NCBI GenBank assembly: GCA_944325775.1
Contig: CALVBL010000021.1
Coordinates: forward strand, 1-23,229
Direction: 5' to 3'
Length of the DNA stretch: 23,229 nucleotides
DNA from: an uncultured Helicobacter sp.
GTDB lineage: Bacteria > Campylobacterota > Campylobacteria > Campylobacterales > Helicobacteraceae
Every line of letters starts with the position of its first letter. The first letter of the stretch is position 1. Both the position numbers and the translations under genes were made by a program. Shown piece after piece: positions 8,271 to 17,497 of this stretch. The notes beneath the pieces are model-generated. The model ran no database searches and was not told the origin of the DNA. It worked only from the letters and a program-made list of their open reading frames with translations.

Positions 8271-9998
8271 CTAGCGCAATCCCGAAGCAGAAGGCTGGAC
8301 TTTGTATTCGCTAAGTTTGTTGCCCTTGGTATCCATCACATGCACTGCACACGCGATACAGGGGTCAAAGGAGTGGATATGTCTCACGATTTCTAGTGGC
8401 TGTGTGATATCTTGAACTTTAGTGCCGATGAGGCTCATTTCATAAGGTCCTTTTTTGCCGTTTTGATCGATGGGTCCGGCATTCCATGTGCTTGGTACCA
8501 CGGCTTGATAGTTTTTGATCACACCATTTTCGATCCTCACCCAGTGGCTAAGCATACCGCGTGGTACATTACCGATAAAATGCCCTTTGTAGCTTTTGTT
8601 TTTGTCAATACTATATGGCGCGCAGGTGTTTTTATCAGTCTTTAGATTCTCTACAAGTGCGTTAAATGCCTTGATACCATAATCCGCGATGACTTTACAC
8701 TCAATAGCTCTTGCGGCAGTGCGCCCTAGTGTGCTAAAGAGATGTGCGGGTGTGAGTCCTGTTTTAGCCAAAAACTCATCGACTACCGCTGTGATGTAGG
8801 GATTTTTTTTCGCATAGCCTACCACCACACTGGCTAGAGGTCCCACCTCCATAGGTTCGCCATCGTAGCGCGGAGACTTGATCCATGAGTATTTGCCTTT
8901 TTCGTTGATGAGTGGTGTTTTGACTTCTTTGCCATCGATACCTATGGATACACCATCGACAAATCCCGTATAGTTAGGGTTAGTCTCGCCATCGTATGGG
9001 TGCAAGGGACCATTGTCTTTATACCATGAGTGGGTGGCGTCCTCGGTGATTTTATCGGTATCGACTTCATAAACCTTGCTTAGATCGCCGTTTTTAACGA
9101 TACCGCTGCTTAGGAGCCACTCATCGGGTCCTACCTGAATCTCTTGAAAGCTTAGGAAATTTGTGAGTCCGCAGCCTTTGAGCACAGAATCTTCGACCTT
9201 ATACGCCTCTGCTGCCATGATGATGTCCGCCCAATACGCACGATTGACAAAATCCACAACTTCTTTATATTTTGAGAGCCACTCACCTAGCCTACTTGGA
9301 TCAGTGATGTCCATCACACAGGTTACTCCACCTACTGTGAGGCTTTGGGGATGTGGGTTTTTAGCACCAAAAATCGCCATCATTTGTGCGATGACACGTT
9401 GAACCTCTAGCAGTCGGAGATAGTGCGAAAGCACGATGAGATTTTGCTCTGGTGTGAATCTATAAGTCTTGTGTCCCCAATATGCGTTGGCAAATGGTCC
9501 GAGGCTACCTTGTTGCACAAACTTGCTCACGCGCTCCTTAACAGCCTTGAGCTCATCTTCGCCTGTGTAAATAGGGGTCTTTGTGTATTTAAACGCAAGT
9601 TCGGAAGCCTTTTTTTCATTTGCGTTAAGAGCTGAAGTGATATCACACCAATCAAGTCCATGCAGGGTGTAAAAATGCACCGCATGATCGTGCAAAAAGA
9701 GTGAGATATTCATCAGTGTGCGCGTAAGGATCGCATTAAGTGGTGGGGTGATGCCTAGGGCTTTTTCTACCGCGACAATCCCGGCTTTATAATGTGAAAA
9801 GGTGCAAACCCCACAGATTCTCTGCATCAAAAATCCTGCATCGCGTGGATCACGGTTTCGCACGATAGTTTCTAGTCCGCGCCATAGCGTCGAGCTAGAA
9901 AACGCGTCTTTTATCACATTGTTTTCATCAACGATTACTTCTATTCTCAAATGCCCTTCGATTCTTGTGATTGGATCGACTACGATTCGTTTTGTCAT
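8271..9998 (-). CDS. hydB: [NiFe] uptake hydrogenase large subunit HydB
   Basis: The catalytic subunit (575 aa) holds the NiFe(CN)2CO centre that splits H2 at the periplasmic side of the membrane. The first nickel-binding pair is in RICGVC (C62, C65) and the second in DPCIACAVH (C547, C550). After H553 a 22-residue tail remains, which HydD should remove. The N-terminus VVDPITRIEGH is the family signature. I chose ATG 9998 because GGAGG lies at normal distance; ATG 10001, three bases upstream, is also possible. It lies 16 bases after hydA. All expected motifs are intact, so the enzyme should be functional. Confidence 0.97.
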   Translation of the reverse strand: MTKRIVVDPITRIEGHLRIEVIVDENNVIKDAFSSSTLWRGLETIVRNRDPRDAGFLMQRICGVCTFSHYKAGIVAVEKALGITPPLNAILTRTLMNISLFLHDHAVHFYTLHGLDWCDITSALNANEKKASELAFKYTKTPIYTGEDELKAVKERVSKFVQQGSLGPFANAYWGHKTYRFTPEQNLIVLSHYLRLLEVQRVIAQMMAIFGAKNPHPQSLTVGGVTCVMDITDPSRLGEWLSKYKEVVDFVNRAYWADIIMAAEAYKVEDSVLKGCGLTNFLSFQEIQVGPDEWLLSSGIVKNGDLSKVYEVDTDKITEDATHSWYKDNGPLHPYDGETNPNYTGFVDGVSIGIDGKEVKTPLINEKGKYSWIKSPRYDGEPMEVGPLASVVVGYAKKNPYITAVVDEFLAKTGLTPAHLFSTLGRTAARAIECKVIADYGIKAFNALVENLKTDKNTCAPYSIDKNKSYKGHFIGNVPRGMLSHWVRIENGVIKNYQAVVPSTWNAGPIDQNGKKGPYEMSLIGTKVQDITQPLEIVRHIHSFDPCIACAVHVMDTKGNKLSEYKVQPSASGLR

Positions 9999-10014
9999 CA
10001 TTCCCTCCTAAAAA

Positions 10015-11172
10015 TTAGTCTTGTTTTTTCTTAATGGCACTAATCACAGCATGTGCAGCGATACCCACAGCTGCAGCACCAAGTATCACGCTACCGACAT
10101 TATTTGCGGTTTTATCAGCTCCCAAACCATCAAAGCTTGTGGCATAGAGTTTATTGCCGATTGGTTCTTCAAATGGGCGCATTGTATCCCAAAAATTTGG
10201 CTCACTGCAGCCTATGCAGCCATGCCCCGCTTGGATAGGCCAGCTTGTGTGTTGATTGAATCTAAGCTTGGAGCAGTTGTTAAAAGTATAGGGACCTTTG
10301 CAGCCCATTTTGTAGAGGCAGTAGCCTTTTTGTGCGCCCTCATCACCAAAAGATTCTACGAATTGTCCAGCGTCAAACCGCCCGCGTCTCTCACACAGAT
10401 CGTGAATCCTAAGTCCATAAGCCCATGTGGGGCGATTATACGCATCAAGGCTTGGAAGTGTGCCAAAAAGGATAAAGTGTAGCACATTGCCCACGATATT
10501 TTTTTCGCTAGGTGGGCAGCCCGGGACATTGATCACGGGTTTGTTAGTGATTTTTGAGAGAGGCTGGGCGTTTGTGGGGTTAGGATATGCGGCTTGCACA
10601 CCACCAAAACTTGAGCAAGTCCCGATGGCAAAAATTGCTGCGGCATTTTTGGCTGCTTCTCTAGCTTCTTGCGCTCCTGTCGTGCCTTGCGCGCCTATGG
10701 TGAGATAAAACTCACTTTTGCCCTCTGGTATACCACCCTCTACCATTAGGATATAGCCACCCTTTTGCACGGCATCATGGAGTGATTTGCTCGCTTGATA
10801 GCCCGCTGCTGCCATCACGGTCTCGTGATAGTCTAGGCTGATATAGTCAAAGATAAGTGAATCTATACTTGGCGCATCGCTTCTTAGGAGGCTTTCACTG
10901 CAACCGGTGCATTCTGCCATATGGAGCCATACGACTGGGATTCTATTAGCGACTTCTGCGGCTTTTGCTGCTAGTGGCGTGAAGCTCGCAGGCAGCGATA
11001 GAGCTGCAGTCATCGTCCCTGCCCATTTCATAAAATCTCGCCTTGAGAAGCCCTTAGATTCAAGTTCTTGGACGAGGTTTTGATCTGCATTGTGAGCGGG
11101 GAGAGATTCCAAGTATTCAAGCCGTGCTTGTGCCTTTTGGAGCAATTCATCACTGATGATTTGTGCTTTCAT
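10015..11172 (-). CDS. hydA: [NiFe] uptake hydrogenase small subunit HydA
   Basis: This 385-aa subunit carries three iron-sulfur clusters that lead electrons from HydB to HydC. The twin-arginine signal SRRDFMKW (R44, R45) and following hydrophobic stretch (51-70) export the folded HydA-HydB pair. Cluster ligands include ECTGCSES (C88, C91), GTCSSFGG, GCPPSEKN and the C-terminal groups HDLCERRG, MGCKGP, NNCSK and HGCIGC. The last 28 residues form a membrane anchor with a basic end. The RR motif is preceded by about 43 residues, as in other Helicobacter HydA proteins. I chose ATG 11172 (AAGGA six bases upstream) over TTG 11178, which would nearly touch the ribosome site. Confidence 0.97.
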   Translation of the reverse strand: MKAQIISDELLQKAQARLEYLESLPAHNADQNLVQELESKGFSRRDFMKWAGTMTAALSLPASFTPLAAKAAEVANRIPVVWLHMAECTGCSESLLRSDAPSIDSLIFDYISLDYHETVMAAAGYQASKSLHDAVQKGGYILMVEGGIPEGKSEFYLTIGAQGTTGAQEAREAAKNAAAIFAIGTCSSFGGVQAAYPNPTNAQPLSKITNKPVINVPGCPPSEKNIVGNVLHFILFGTLPSLDAYNRPTWAYGLRIHDLCERRGRFDAGQFVESFGDEGAQKGYCLYKMGCKGPYTFNNCSKLRFNQHTSWPIQAGHGCIGCSEPNFWDTMRPFEEPIGNKLYATSFDGLGADKTANNVGSVILGAAAVGIAAHAVISAIKKKQD

Positions 11173-11237
11173 AGACAATCCTTTATAGAAGAAGTTTGTG
11201 TTTTGTTGTTGTAAAAGCTAAAGCTTCATAACCGAGC

Positions 11238-11248
11238 ATTATATAGCA
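11238..11248 (-). promoter_or_regulatory. promoter of the hydABCDE operon (extended -10)
   Basis: The minus strand reads TGCTATATAAT, which holds an extended -10 (TGC-TATATA) overlapping a TATAAT. Transcription would start about 60 bases before the hydA ATG. No clear -35 box or NikR-type dyad could be confirmed next to it. Confidence 0.5.
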
Positions 11249-11306
11249 ACCTTTTTTAAAACCTTGCATAAAATTACCCTAGAAATAAAAATAACATTAC
11301 AAAAAG

Positions 11307-11375
11307 TTACTTTTGGTTTTACTTTTGAGTTTCTTTGAAAATGATAGGTAAAGTTTATGTAAAAACGCTGTAAAA
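11307..11375 (+). promoter_or_regulatory. direct-repeat region upstream of pit, PhoB-box-like
   Basis: TGTAAAA occurs at 11358-11364 and 11369-11375, separated by four bases. A third GTAAA lies 11 bases further upstream (11348-11352). Two 7-bp repeats with a 4-bp spacer is the layout of binding sites for PhoB-type response regulators. Further upstream TTACTTTTG is repeated at 11307-11315 and 11319-11327. The last GTAAA repeat overlaps a possible -10 box, TAAAAT (11371-11376). The gene downstream is a phosphate permease, which makes phosphate control plausible but unproven. The rest of the 280-bp hydA-pit region shows only AT-rich sequence. Confidence 0.4.
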
Positions 11376-11452
11376 TATCAAAGATAGCACATTGAGTTTT
11401 AGCAGATTAGATTCAAATGCAAGTTACTACCAAGCTACTACAAGGGGTCATT

Positions 11453-13036
11453 ATGGATATAAAAACCATAAAGCGGATAGAAAAGGCTACGCAGGGCAAT
11501 ATTGGGGATAGTATAAAAATCGCTATTGTGCTTGTGTTTTTCATCATCGTATGTATTATCGCAAGTATTTTTGGTGCGACACATAATATTATGCTTCTAG
11601 CGTTTGCAACAGTGATTGGGGCATATATGGCGATGAATATAGGCGCAAATGATGTGGCAAACAATGTCGGTCCTGCCGTAGGCTCTAATGCGATCACACT
11701 CCTTGGCGCGATCATTATCGCTGCATTTTTCGAAGCGTTTGGGGCGATCGTGGCTGGGGCGGATGTGGTCGATACGATCAAATCTGGCATTATCGATCCC
11801 GCAAGTGTGCAAGATTCTAAAGTATTTGTGGCGGTTATGCTTGGTGCTCTGCTATCTTCGGCGATATGGCTGCATTTAGCGACCTTTTTAGGCGCACCTG
11901 TCTCGACAACTCACTCCCTCGTGGGTGGTGTGCTAGGAGCTGGGATCGTCGCTGGTGGTATGGGTGTGGTTAAGTGGATGGAGCTTGCTAAAATCGTTTC
12001 AAGCTGGGTGATTTCACCTGTGATGGGTGGGATTTTTGCGGTGCTGTTTTTGGTACTCATCAAATATACAATCACATACAAAGAAAACAAAAACGATGCT
12101 GCGAAGATTGTCGTGCCATTTTTGGTGTTTTTTATGTCGTGGGCATTTACGCTTTATCTTATTATCAAGGGTTTAAATCGCGTGTTTCCTATGCATTTTG
12201 GTGTGGCGTGTGCTGTCTCACTGCTCATCGCGTTGGCGATATTTTTTGGGACACGCCCGCTCATCGTGCGCAAGGCACAAAAACTCTCCAATACAAAAGA
12301 GGACATTGGCACGCTTTTTACAATTCCATTGATTTTTGCCGCGGCGATGCTTAGTTTCGCACATGGAGCCAATGATGTCTCAAACGCTGTGGGTCCGCTG
12401 GCTGCGATTAATCAAACCCTTGAGAGCATGAGTGAGCAAGTGCTTAGCAATAAAGCTGGTGTGCCATTTTGGATCTTGCTCATCGGTGGGCTTGGGATCT
12501 CGATAGGCTTGGCGTTGTATGGTCCTAGACTTATCCGCACCGTGGGCAATGAGATCACGGATCTAGATAAAATCCGCGCGTTTTGTGTGGCGATGAGTGC
12601 TGCTATTACCGTGCTTGTAGCTTCGCAGCTTGGACTTCCGGTAAGCTCGACGCATGTAACTATAGGTGCGATTTTTGGGGTGGGATTTTTGCGTGAGTAT
12701 CTTAAAAAGCGGTATTATGAAATGCAGCAGACGATTATCCAAGCCCACAGAGGCAAAGATTCTATCGAGGTGGAGAAGTTCCTTGATCAGTTCAATAAAG
12801 CAAGCGTGAAACGCAAGGGAGAGATTTTAGAATCTCTCAAGCGCAGTGAGCTCAAAAACACGCTCAATTTTAGTAAAAAGGAAAAACGCAGTCTCAAAAA
12901 AGCCTACAAAAATGAGCTTGTCAAACGCAGTGCGATAAATAGAATAGTCGCCTCATGGATTGTGACTGTGCCTATTTCCGCGATTCTTGGGGCATTTTCG
13001 TATTTTGTGATTATGTGGATAGGATTTGAACTTTAG
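11453..13036 (+). CDS. pit: inorganic phosphate permease, PiT family
   Basis: This 527-aa inner-membrane transporter imports phosphate (as neutral metal phosphate or with a cation). It holds the two inverted PiT signature repeats: GANDVANNVGPAVGS near residue 64 and FAHGANDVSNAVGPLAAI in the second half. Each lies among several membrane segments, with APVSTTHS and LPVSSTH as the paired second motifs. A charged cytoplasmic stretch (about 425-490), rich in Lys and Glu, precedes the last membrane segment, as in the H. pylori homologue. I chose ATG 11453, with AAGGGG five bases before it; ATG 11417 in frame lacks a ribosome site. The next gene downstream is the HlyC/CorC-like gene, as in H. pylori. 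Confidence 0.93.
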   Translation: MDIKTIKRIEKATQGNIGDSIKIAIVLVFFIIVCIIASIFGATHNIMLLAFATVIGAYMAMNIGANDVANNVGPAVGSNAITLLGAIIIAAFFEAFGAIVAGADVVDTIKSGIIDPASVQDSKVFVAVMLGALLSSAIWLHLATFLGAPVSTTHSLVGGVLGAGIVAGGMGVVKWMELAKIVSSWVISPVMGGIFAVLFLVLIKYTITYKENKNDAAKIVVPFLVFFMSWAFTLYLIIKGLNRVFPMHFGVACAVSLLIALAIFFGTRPLIVRKAQKLSNTKEDIGTLFTIPLIFAAAMLSFAHGANDVSNAVGPLAAINQTLESMSEQVLSNKAGVPFWILLIGGLGISIGLALYGPRLIRTVGNEITDLDKIRAFCVAMSAAITVLVASQLGLPVSSTHVTIGAIFGVGFLREYLKKRYYEMQQTIIQAHRGKDSIEVEKFLDQFNKASVKRKGEILESLKRSELKNTLNFSKKEKRSLKKAYKNELVKRSAINRIVASWIVTVPISAILGAFSYFVIMWIGFEL

Positions 13037-13054
13037 GAGTTTTTAAACAAGCCT

Positions 13055-13063
13055 TGCTACAAT
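13055..13063 (+). promoter_or_regulatory. possible extended -10 promoter for the HlyC/CorC gene
   Basis: TGCTACAAT in the 59-bp gap after pit matches an extended -10 with one mismatch from TATAAT. It would give a leader of about 26 bases. Transcription could also read through from pit. Confidence 0.35.
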
Positions 13064-13095
13064 TAGCTTAATTTAACATTATCAAAGGAGCATTT

Positions 13096-14430
13096 TTGGA
13101 TCCTTATCATTCGGGTTTTTTCTTTCTTTTGGCGTTGGTCTTGGTGTTTTTGAACGCTTTTTTTGTGGTGAGTGAGTTTGCGATTGTCAAAGTGAGAAGG
13201 ACAAAACTTGAAGAATTGTCAAAAAATGGTGTGAAAAATGCAGATCTTGCGCTTAAAATCACACAATCCCTTGATACCTATCTTAGTGCTACACAGCTTG
13301 GGATCACACTCGCTTCCCTTGCGCTTGGGTGGGTATCTCAGGCGGGGATAGGAAATGTTATTTTATTTGCTTTTGAATCTGTTTTTGGCAATCAACACGC
13401 TCTTGTCTCGATCATCTCTGTAGCAATTGCTTTTATCGTTGTGACACTTTTGCATGTGGTGCTGGGTGAGCTTGTGCCAAAGTCTGTGGCTATCGCTAAG
13501 ACAGAGAGTATGGTGCTAGCGGTGGCAAAGCCACTGCATTATTTTTGGCTCACATTTTATCCATTTATCCATCTTTTTGATTTACTTGCGGCATTTTTTT
13601 TACGGCTTATCAAGATCACACCGACAAAAGAGAGTGAGCTGGCACATTCTGATGAAGAGCTAAAAATCATTGTGGGCGAGAGCTTAAAAGAAGGTTATAT
13701 AGATTCTATAGAAGGTGAGATCATCAAAAATGCGGTGGATTTCTCTGATATCGTGGCAAAGGAGATCATGACTCCGCGCAAAGATATGATATGCCTATGT
13801 GCCGAGGATAGCTATGAAGAAAATATGAAAATCGTGCTAGAGACTAACCATACGCGCTATCCGTATTATCAAGATTCTAAAGACAATATCATCGGTATGG
13901 TGCATATTCGCGATCTGCTCAAAAATGCGGTGGGTAATAGCCAGAAGGATATGCTAAAGCTTGTGCGTAAGATGATCATCGTGCCAGAGAGTGCGCATAT
14001 ATCAGAGATTCTCACAAGTATGAAAAAGCAGCAGGTACATACTGCACTCGTGGTCGATGAGTATGGCGGAACGGCGGGATTGCTCACGATGGAGGATATT
14101 ATCGAAGAAGTGATGGGTGATATTGCCGATGAGCATGATCTCAAGATCGTGGATTATCAACAGATCAGTGAAAATGTTTATGAGGTCAGTGGCAAAATCG
14201 ACATTGAGACGATCGAAGATATGCTAGGGATCGTTATTGAGGAGACAAATGACCATGTAACTATTGGTGGGTATGTGTTTGGGCTTTTGGGTAGGTTGCC
14301 AGAAGTAGGAGATAAATACGCGGATTCACAATCCCATTGTGAGTTTGAAGTCCTGCAAATGGATAATGCGCGTATCAAAAAGTTAAAAATCACCAAGATC
14401 CCGCAGGATAATACCGATGCTAAGTCCTAG
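13096..14430 (+). CDS. HlyC/CorC-type CNNM and CBS-domain membrane protein
   Basis: The 444-aa product has the UPF0053 layout: an N-terminal CNNM domain with about four membrane segments (1-190), a pair of CBS domains (about 210-335) and a C-terminal CorC/HlyC domain (about 350-435). Diagnostic stretches are EIMTPRKDM at the first CBS domain and VVDEYGGTAGLLTMEDIIEE at the second. Family members are linked to Mg2+/Co2+ efflux or resistance; the haemolysin name is historical. The start is TTG 13096, with AAGGAG five bases upstream; no in-frame ATG lies near. Its last 14 bases overlap gmhB, so it leads directly into the heptose operon. Confidence 0.9.
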   Translation: MDPYHSGFFFLLALVLVFLNAFFVVSEFAIVKVRRTKLEELSKNGVKNADLALKITQSLDTYLSATQLGITLASLALGWVSQAGIGNVILFAFESVFGNQHALVSIISVAIAFIVVTLLHVVLGELVPKSVAIAKTESMVLAVAKPLHYFWLTFYPFIHLFDLLAAFFLRLIKITPTKESELAHSDEELKIIVGESLKEGYIDSIEGEIIKNAVDFSDIVAKEIMTPRKDMICLCAEDSYEENMKIVLETNHTRYPYYQDSKDNIIGMVHIRDLLKNAVGNSQKDMLKLVRKMIIVPESAHISEILTSMKKQQVHTALVVDEYGGTAGLLTMEDIIEEVMGDIADEHDLKIVDYQQISENVYEVSGKIDIETIEDMLGIVIEETNDHVTIGGYVFGLLGRLPEVGDKYADSQSHCEFEVLQMDNARIKKLKITKIPQDNTDAKS

Positions 14431-15034
14431 AAGATGCGCATTTTTTGATAGAGATGGTGTGATAAATCGCGACTATGGCTATGTGTATAAAAAAGAGGAG
14501 TTTGTCTTTAATGACGGGATTTTCGAACTACTTGAGTTTTTGAAGTCTCATGGGTTTTTGCTTATCGTGGTTACCAATCAATCAGGGATAGCGCGCGGCT
14601 ATTACACACAGCAGGATCTTGAGGTGTTGCATGCTTTTATGCAAGAGTGTTTAAGGGAGCGACTGGGTTTTGGGTTTGATAAAATCTACTTTTGCCCACA
14701 CGCCCCGCAGGAGCAATGCACATGTCGCAAGCCACAAAGCGGTATGATCACGCGGGCTTGCAAAGATTTTGCTATTGATTTGGCGCATTCGGTGCTGATA
14801 GGCGATAAGATTACCGATATGCAATGTGCGCAAAATGCCGGTGTGGCAGGTAAATTTTTGCTCAACTGCGAGGAGATGCTAGTGCAAGATTTGCTGGATT
14901 GTAATGTGCAGAGTGTGCAGAGCCTTGCACAGATTCAGAATCTACTTGCCCAGAGTGTGGCACGTAGCGGAGTGAGTGGAGATTCACTCTCCATGAGCGA
15001 TACACAAATTTTGCAAAAGCAAAACTTGCATTAA
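14417..15034 (+). CDS. gmhB: D-glycero-beta-D-manno-heptose 1,7-bisphosphate phosphatase
   Basis: This HAD-superfamily phosphatase removes the C7 phosphate in the third step of ADP-heptose synthesis. Visible are the nucleophile motif FDRDG (D11, D13), the second motif VVTNQSG (51-57), the zinc loop CPHAPQEQCTC (C93, H95, C101, C103) followed by RKP, and the acidic motif IGDKITD (128-134). The zinc loop and the DRDGVIN start separate GmhB from other HAD enzymes. The product is 205 aa; the last 30-odd residues are Ser/Gln-rich, look poorly ordered, and exceed the usual family end. ATG 14417 overlaps the previous gene by 14 bases. hldD follows after 21 bases. Confidence 0.93.
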   Translation: MLSPRRCAFFDRDGVINRDYGYVYKKEEFVFNDGIFELLEFLKSHGFLLIVVTNQSGIARGYYTQQDLEVLHAFMQECLRERLGFGFDKIYFCPHAPQEQCTCRKPQSGMITRACKDFAIDLAHSVLIGDKITDMQCAQNAGVAGKFLLNCEEMLVQDLLDCNVQSVQSLAQIQNLLAQSVARSGVSGDSLSMSDTQILQKQNLH

Positions 15035-15055
15035 AAACTTAGGAGGAGATTAAGT

Positions 15056-16057
15056 ATGAAATACATCTATGACGATTTGGCGCAAAAAAATATCCTTATC
15101 ACAGGCGGTGCGGGGTTTATCGGGAGCAATCTCGCGCTGTATTTTCAGCAGCATCACCCGCAAGCTAATGTATGTGTGTTTGATAAATTTCGTGATAACA
15201 CTTATTTCCCCAGTGGCAATCCCACGAGTCTTGGGCATTTTAAGAATCTGCTTGATTTTCGTGGAGAGGTGGTTGTAGGGGATATCAATACGGATCTTGA
15301 TAAACTAAAAGATCGCGATTTTGATTATATCTTCCATCAGGCGGCTATTTCCGATACCACCGCGACAGATCAGACACTGATGCTAGAGACGAATTTCGAG
15401 GCGTTTGTGAATCTCTGTAAGTTTGCTAAGCAAAGGGGCGCTATGGTGATTTATGCTTCATCAGCAGGGACTTATGGTAATTCTCCAGCACCTAATATCG
15501 TGGGCGTGGGTGAAGTACCCGAAAACATCTATGGATATTCCAAGCTTCAGATGGATATTTTTGTGCGTAGAATCTTAGAGCAAGATTCACAGATTCCACT
15601 TATTGGCTTGCGGTATTTTAATGTCTATGGCGAACGGGAATTTTACAAAGGTAAGACGGCTTCGATGATCTTGCAGCTTGGTTTGCAGGCGTTAGAGCAC
15701 AAAAAAGTGCGATTATTTAAGCATGGCGAGCAATTGCGGGATTTTGTGTATATCAAAGATGTGATACAGGCAAATGTCAAAGCCATAGAGGCACGCCAGA
15801 GTGGGATATATAATGTCGGATCGGGCAATGCTAGGAGTTTTAATGATATTATCGCGGTGCTTAAAAAGCATCTTGGGGATTTTGAGGTGGAATACATTGA
15901 TAATCCCTACACATTCTACCAAAATCACACACAAGCTGATATCACTCTAAGTAGCGAATGTCTCTCTTACACACCGCGATTTAGTCTAGAGCAGGGGATA
16001 GAATCCTACATACCAGAGATTGTGCGGATTTTTGAAACACAAGTGCGTGCGAGGTAA
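15056..16057 (+). CDS. hldD: ADP-L-glycero-D-manno-heptose 6-epimerase
   Basis: This short-chain dehydrogenase-type epimerase (333 aa) makes ADP-L-glycero-beta-D-manno-heptose, the last step of the pathway. The NADP-binding Rossmann motif is GGAGFIGSN (17-25). The catalytic YXXXK is Y159-K163 in IYGYSK, with YASSAGTYG before it providing the Ser/Thr. GLRYFNVYGERE in the substrate domain is typical of HldD. A very strong ribosome site (AGGAGGAG) precedes the ATG. It sits between gmhB and hldE, in the order known from H. pylori. Confidence 0.95.
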   Translation: MKYIYDDLAQKNILITGGAGFIGSNLALYFQQHHPQANVCVFDKFRDNTYFPSGNPTSLGHFKNLLDFRGEVVVGDINTDLDKLKDRDFDYIFHQAAISDTTATDQTLMLETNFEAFVNLCKFAKQRGAMVIYASSAGTYGNSPAPNIVGVGEVPENIYGYSKLQMDIFVRRILEQDSQIPLIGLRYFNVYGEREFYKGKTASMILQLGLQALEHKKVRLFKHGEQLRDFVYIKDVIQANVKAIEARQSGIYNVGSGNARSFNDIIAVLKKHLGDFEVEYIDNPYTFYQNHTQADITLSSECLSYTPRFSLEQGIESYIPEIVRIFETQVRAR

Positions 16058-16060
16058 GTG

Positions 16061-17497
16061 ATGTTTGGCTTAGAGCAAAAATCTCCTAAAATCCTTGTGC
16101 TAGGCGATCTGATGATTGATCACTATATTTGGGGGAGCTGTAATAGAATCTCCCCCGAAGCTCCCGTGCAGGTCGTGGAAGTCAAAAATGAAAGCAATAG
16201 ACTCGGTGGTGCGTGCAATGTCGCGAACAATCTCCTAGCTCTTGGCGCGCAGGTGTATGTGTGTGGCGTGGTGGGCGATGATGCTGATGGTAGGTGGCTT
16301 GTGGGCACACTGCAAGCTTTGGGCGCAGATATCAGCCAGATTTTTGTGGATTCTACGCGTCCAAGCACCAAAAAAAGTCGTGTGGTGATCTCTAATCAGC
16401 AAGTATTGCGCGTGGATAGGGAGAGCAGGGCGAGTGTAGATTCTGAGCTATTGCAACAAGTGTGTGAGAATCTAAATGCTCTCATCGCACAAGTGGATTG
16501 TGTGATACTCTCAGATTATGATAAGGGGTTTTTAAGTCGTGATTTTATCCAAGAGATTATTGCCCTAGCACGTAGTGAGCGTAAGTTTGTGCTATGTGAT
16601 CCTAAGGGGAGTGATTATAGCAAATATAAAGGTGCAACCTTACTTACACCCAACAAAAAAGAAGCCACACTTGCTACAGGCATTGAGATTAACGATGATG
16701 AGAGCTTGCTCCAAGCTGCCAAAAAGCTCAAAGAAATGTGTGCGCTAGAGATCTCGCTCATCACGCTTAGTGAAGATGGTATAGGGATTTTTGATAATGG
16801 TGCGTGTAAGAAAATCCCAACCTTTGCCCAAGAAGTGTATGATGTGACCGGTGCAGGAGATACTGTCATTGCCGCATTAGGATTTGCGCTTAGTGCGGGG
16901 CTAGATATTTATAGAGCAAGTGAATTTGCCAATGGTGCAGCAGCAGTGGTCGTGGCAAAGGTGGGGAGTGCCAGTGCGACGCATATCGAGATCGAGCAAT
17001 ACCTCCACGCGCACGGGCAGGATTTGGGCAATGGCAAGGTGCTTAGCAGAGAACAAATGTGCCATATGATAGAATCTCTGCGTCAGTGCAACCCAAAGGC
17101 ACGTGTCATTTTTACCAATGGTTGCTTTGATATTTTGCACAGAGGACACGCGCAGTATCTCAAGCAAGCACGTGCGCTAGGCGATATGCTCATCGTGGGG
17201 CTCAATAGCGATGCCTCTGTGGCGCGACTAAAGGGTGCGTCGCGTCCGATAAATACGCAAGATGATAGGGCGTTTTTGCTTGGGAGCATGGAATGCGTGG
17301 ATTATGTCGTAGTGTTTGATGAGGATACGCCGCGTGATCTCATCGCTTCTCTTGCGCCCGATGTGTTAGTCAAAGGTGCGGATTATGAGGGCAAGGAGAT
17401 CGTAGGAAGTGAGTTTGTCAAAGAGGTGCGGCTCATTAGTTTCGTAGAGGGCAAATCAAGCACCAATATCATCGCAAAAATAAGGAGAGAATTATGA
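16061..17497 (+). CDS. hldE: bifunctional heptose 7-phosphate kinase / heptose 1-phosphate adenylyltransferase
   Basis: The protein (478 aa) is a fusion of two pathway enzymes. The N-terminal PfkB-family kinase (about 1-320) phosphorylates heptose 7-phosphate at C1; ILVLGDLMIDHYIWG is at its start and the catalytic DVTGAGDT is near 260-267. The C-terminal nucleotidyltransferase (about 345-478) adds AMP; it has FTNGCFDILHRGH near 350-362 and GLNSD, as in the cytidylyltransferase-like family. GmhB acts between its two activities. I chose ATG 16061 (GAGG six bases upstream) over GTG 16058. It begins four bases after hldD and overlaps gmhA by four bases (ATGA). Confidence 0.96.
   Translation: MFGLEQKSPKILVLGDLMIDHYIWGSCNRISPEAPVQVVEVKNESNRLGGACNVANNLLALGAQVYVCGVVGDDADGRWLVGTLQALGADISQIFVDSTRPSTKKSRVVISNQQVLRVDRESRASVDSELLQQVCENLNALIAQVDCVILSDYDKGFLSRDFIQEIIALARSERKFVLCDPKGSDYSKYKGATLLTPNKKEATLATGIEINDDESLLQAAKKLKEMCALEISLITLSEDGIGIFDNGACKKIPTFAQEVYDVTGAGDTVIAALGFALSAGLDIYRASEFANGAAAVVVAKVGSASATHIEIEQYLHAHGQDLGNGKVLSREQMCHMIESLRQCNPKARVIFTNGCFDILHRGHAQYLKQARALGDMLIVGLNSDASVARLKGASRPINTQDDRAFLLGSMECVDYVVVFDEDTPRDLIASLAPDVLVKGADYEGKEIVGSEFVKEVRLISFVEGKSSTNIIAKIRREL

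Noticed and set aside
10021..10482. 153-aa open frame opposite hydA, and many other frames opposite hydrogenase, glycan and mltC genes
   Set aside because: They are shadows of well-supported genes, without ribosome sites or recognisable protein motifs.
16131..16156. GGGGGAG and CTCCCCC inverted repeat at the start of hldE
   Set aside because: Only 7 bp with a 12-base loop, and inside conserved coding sequence; likely chance.
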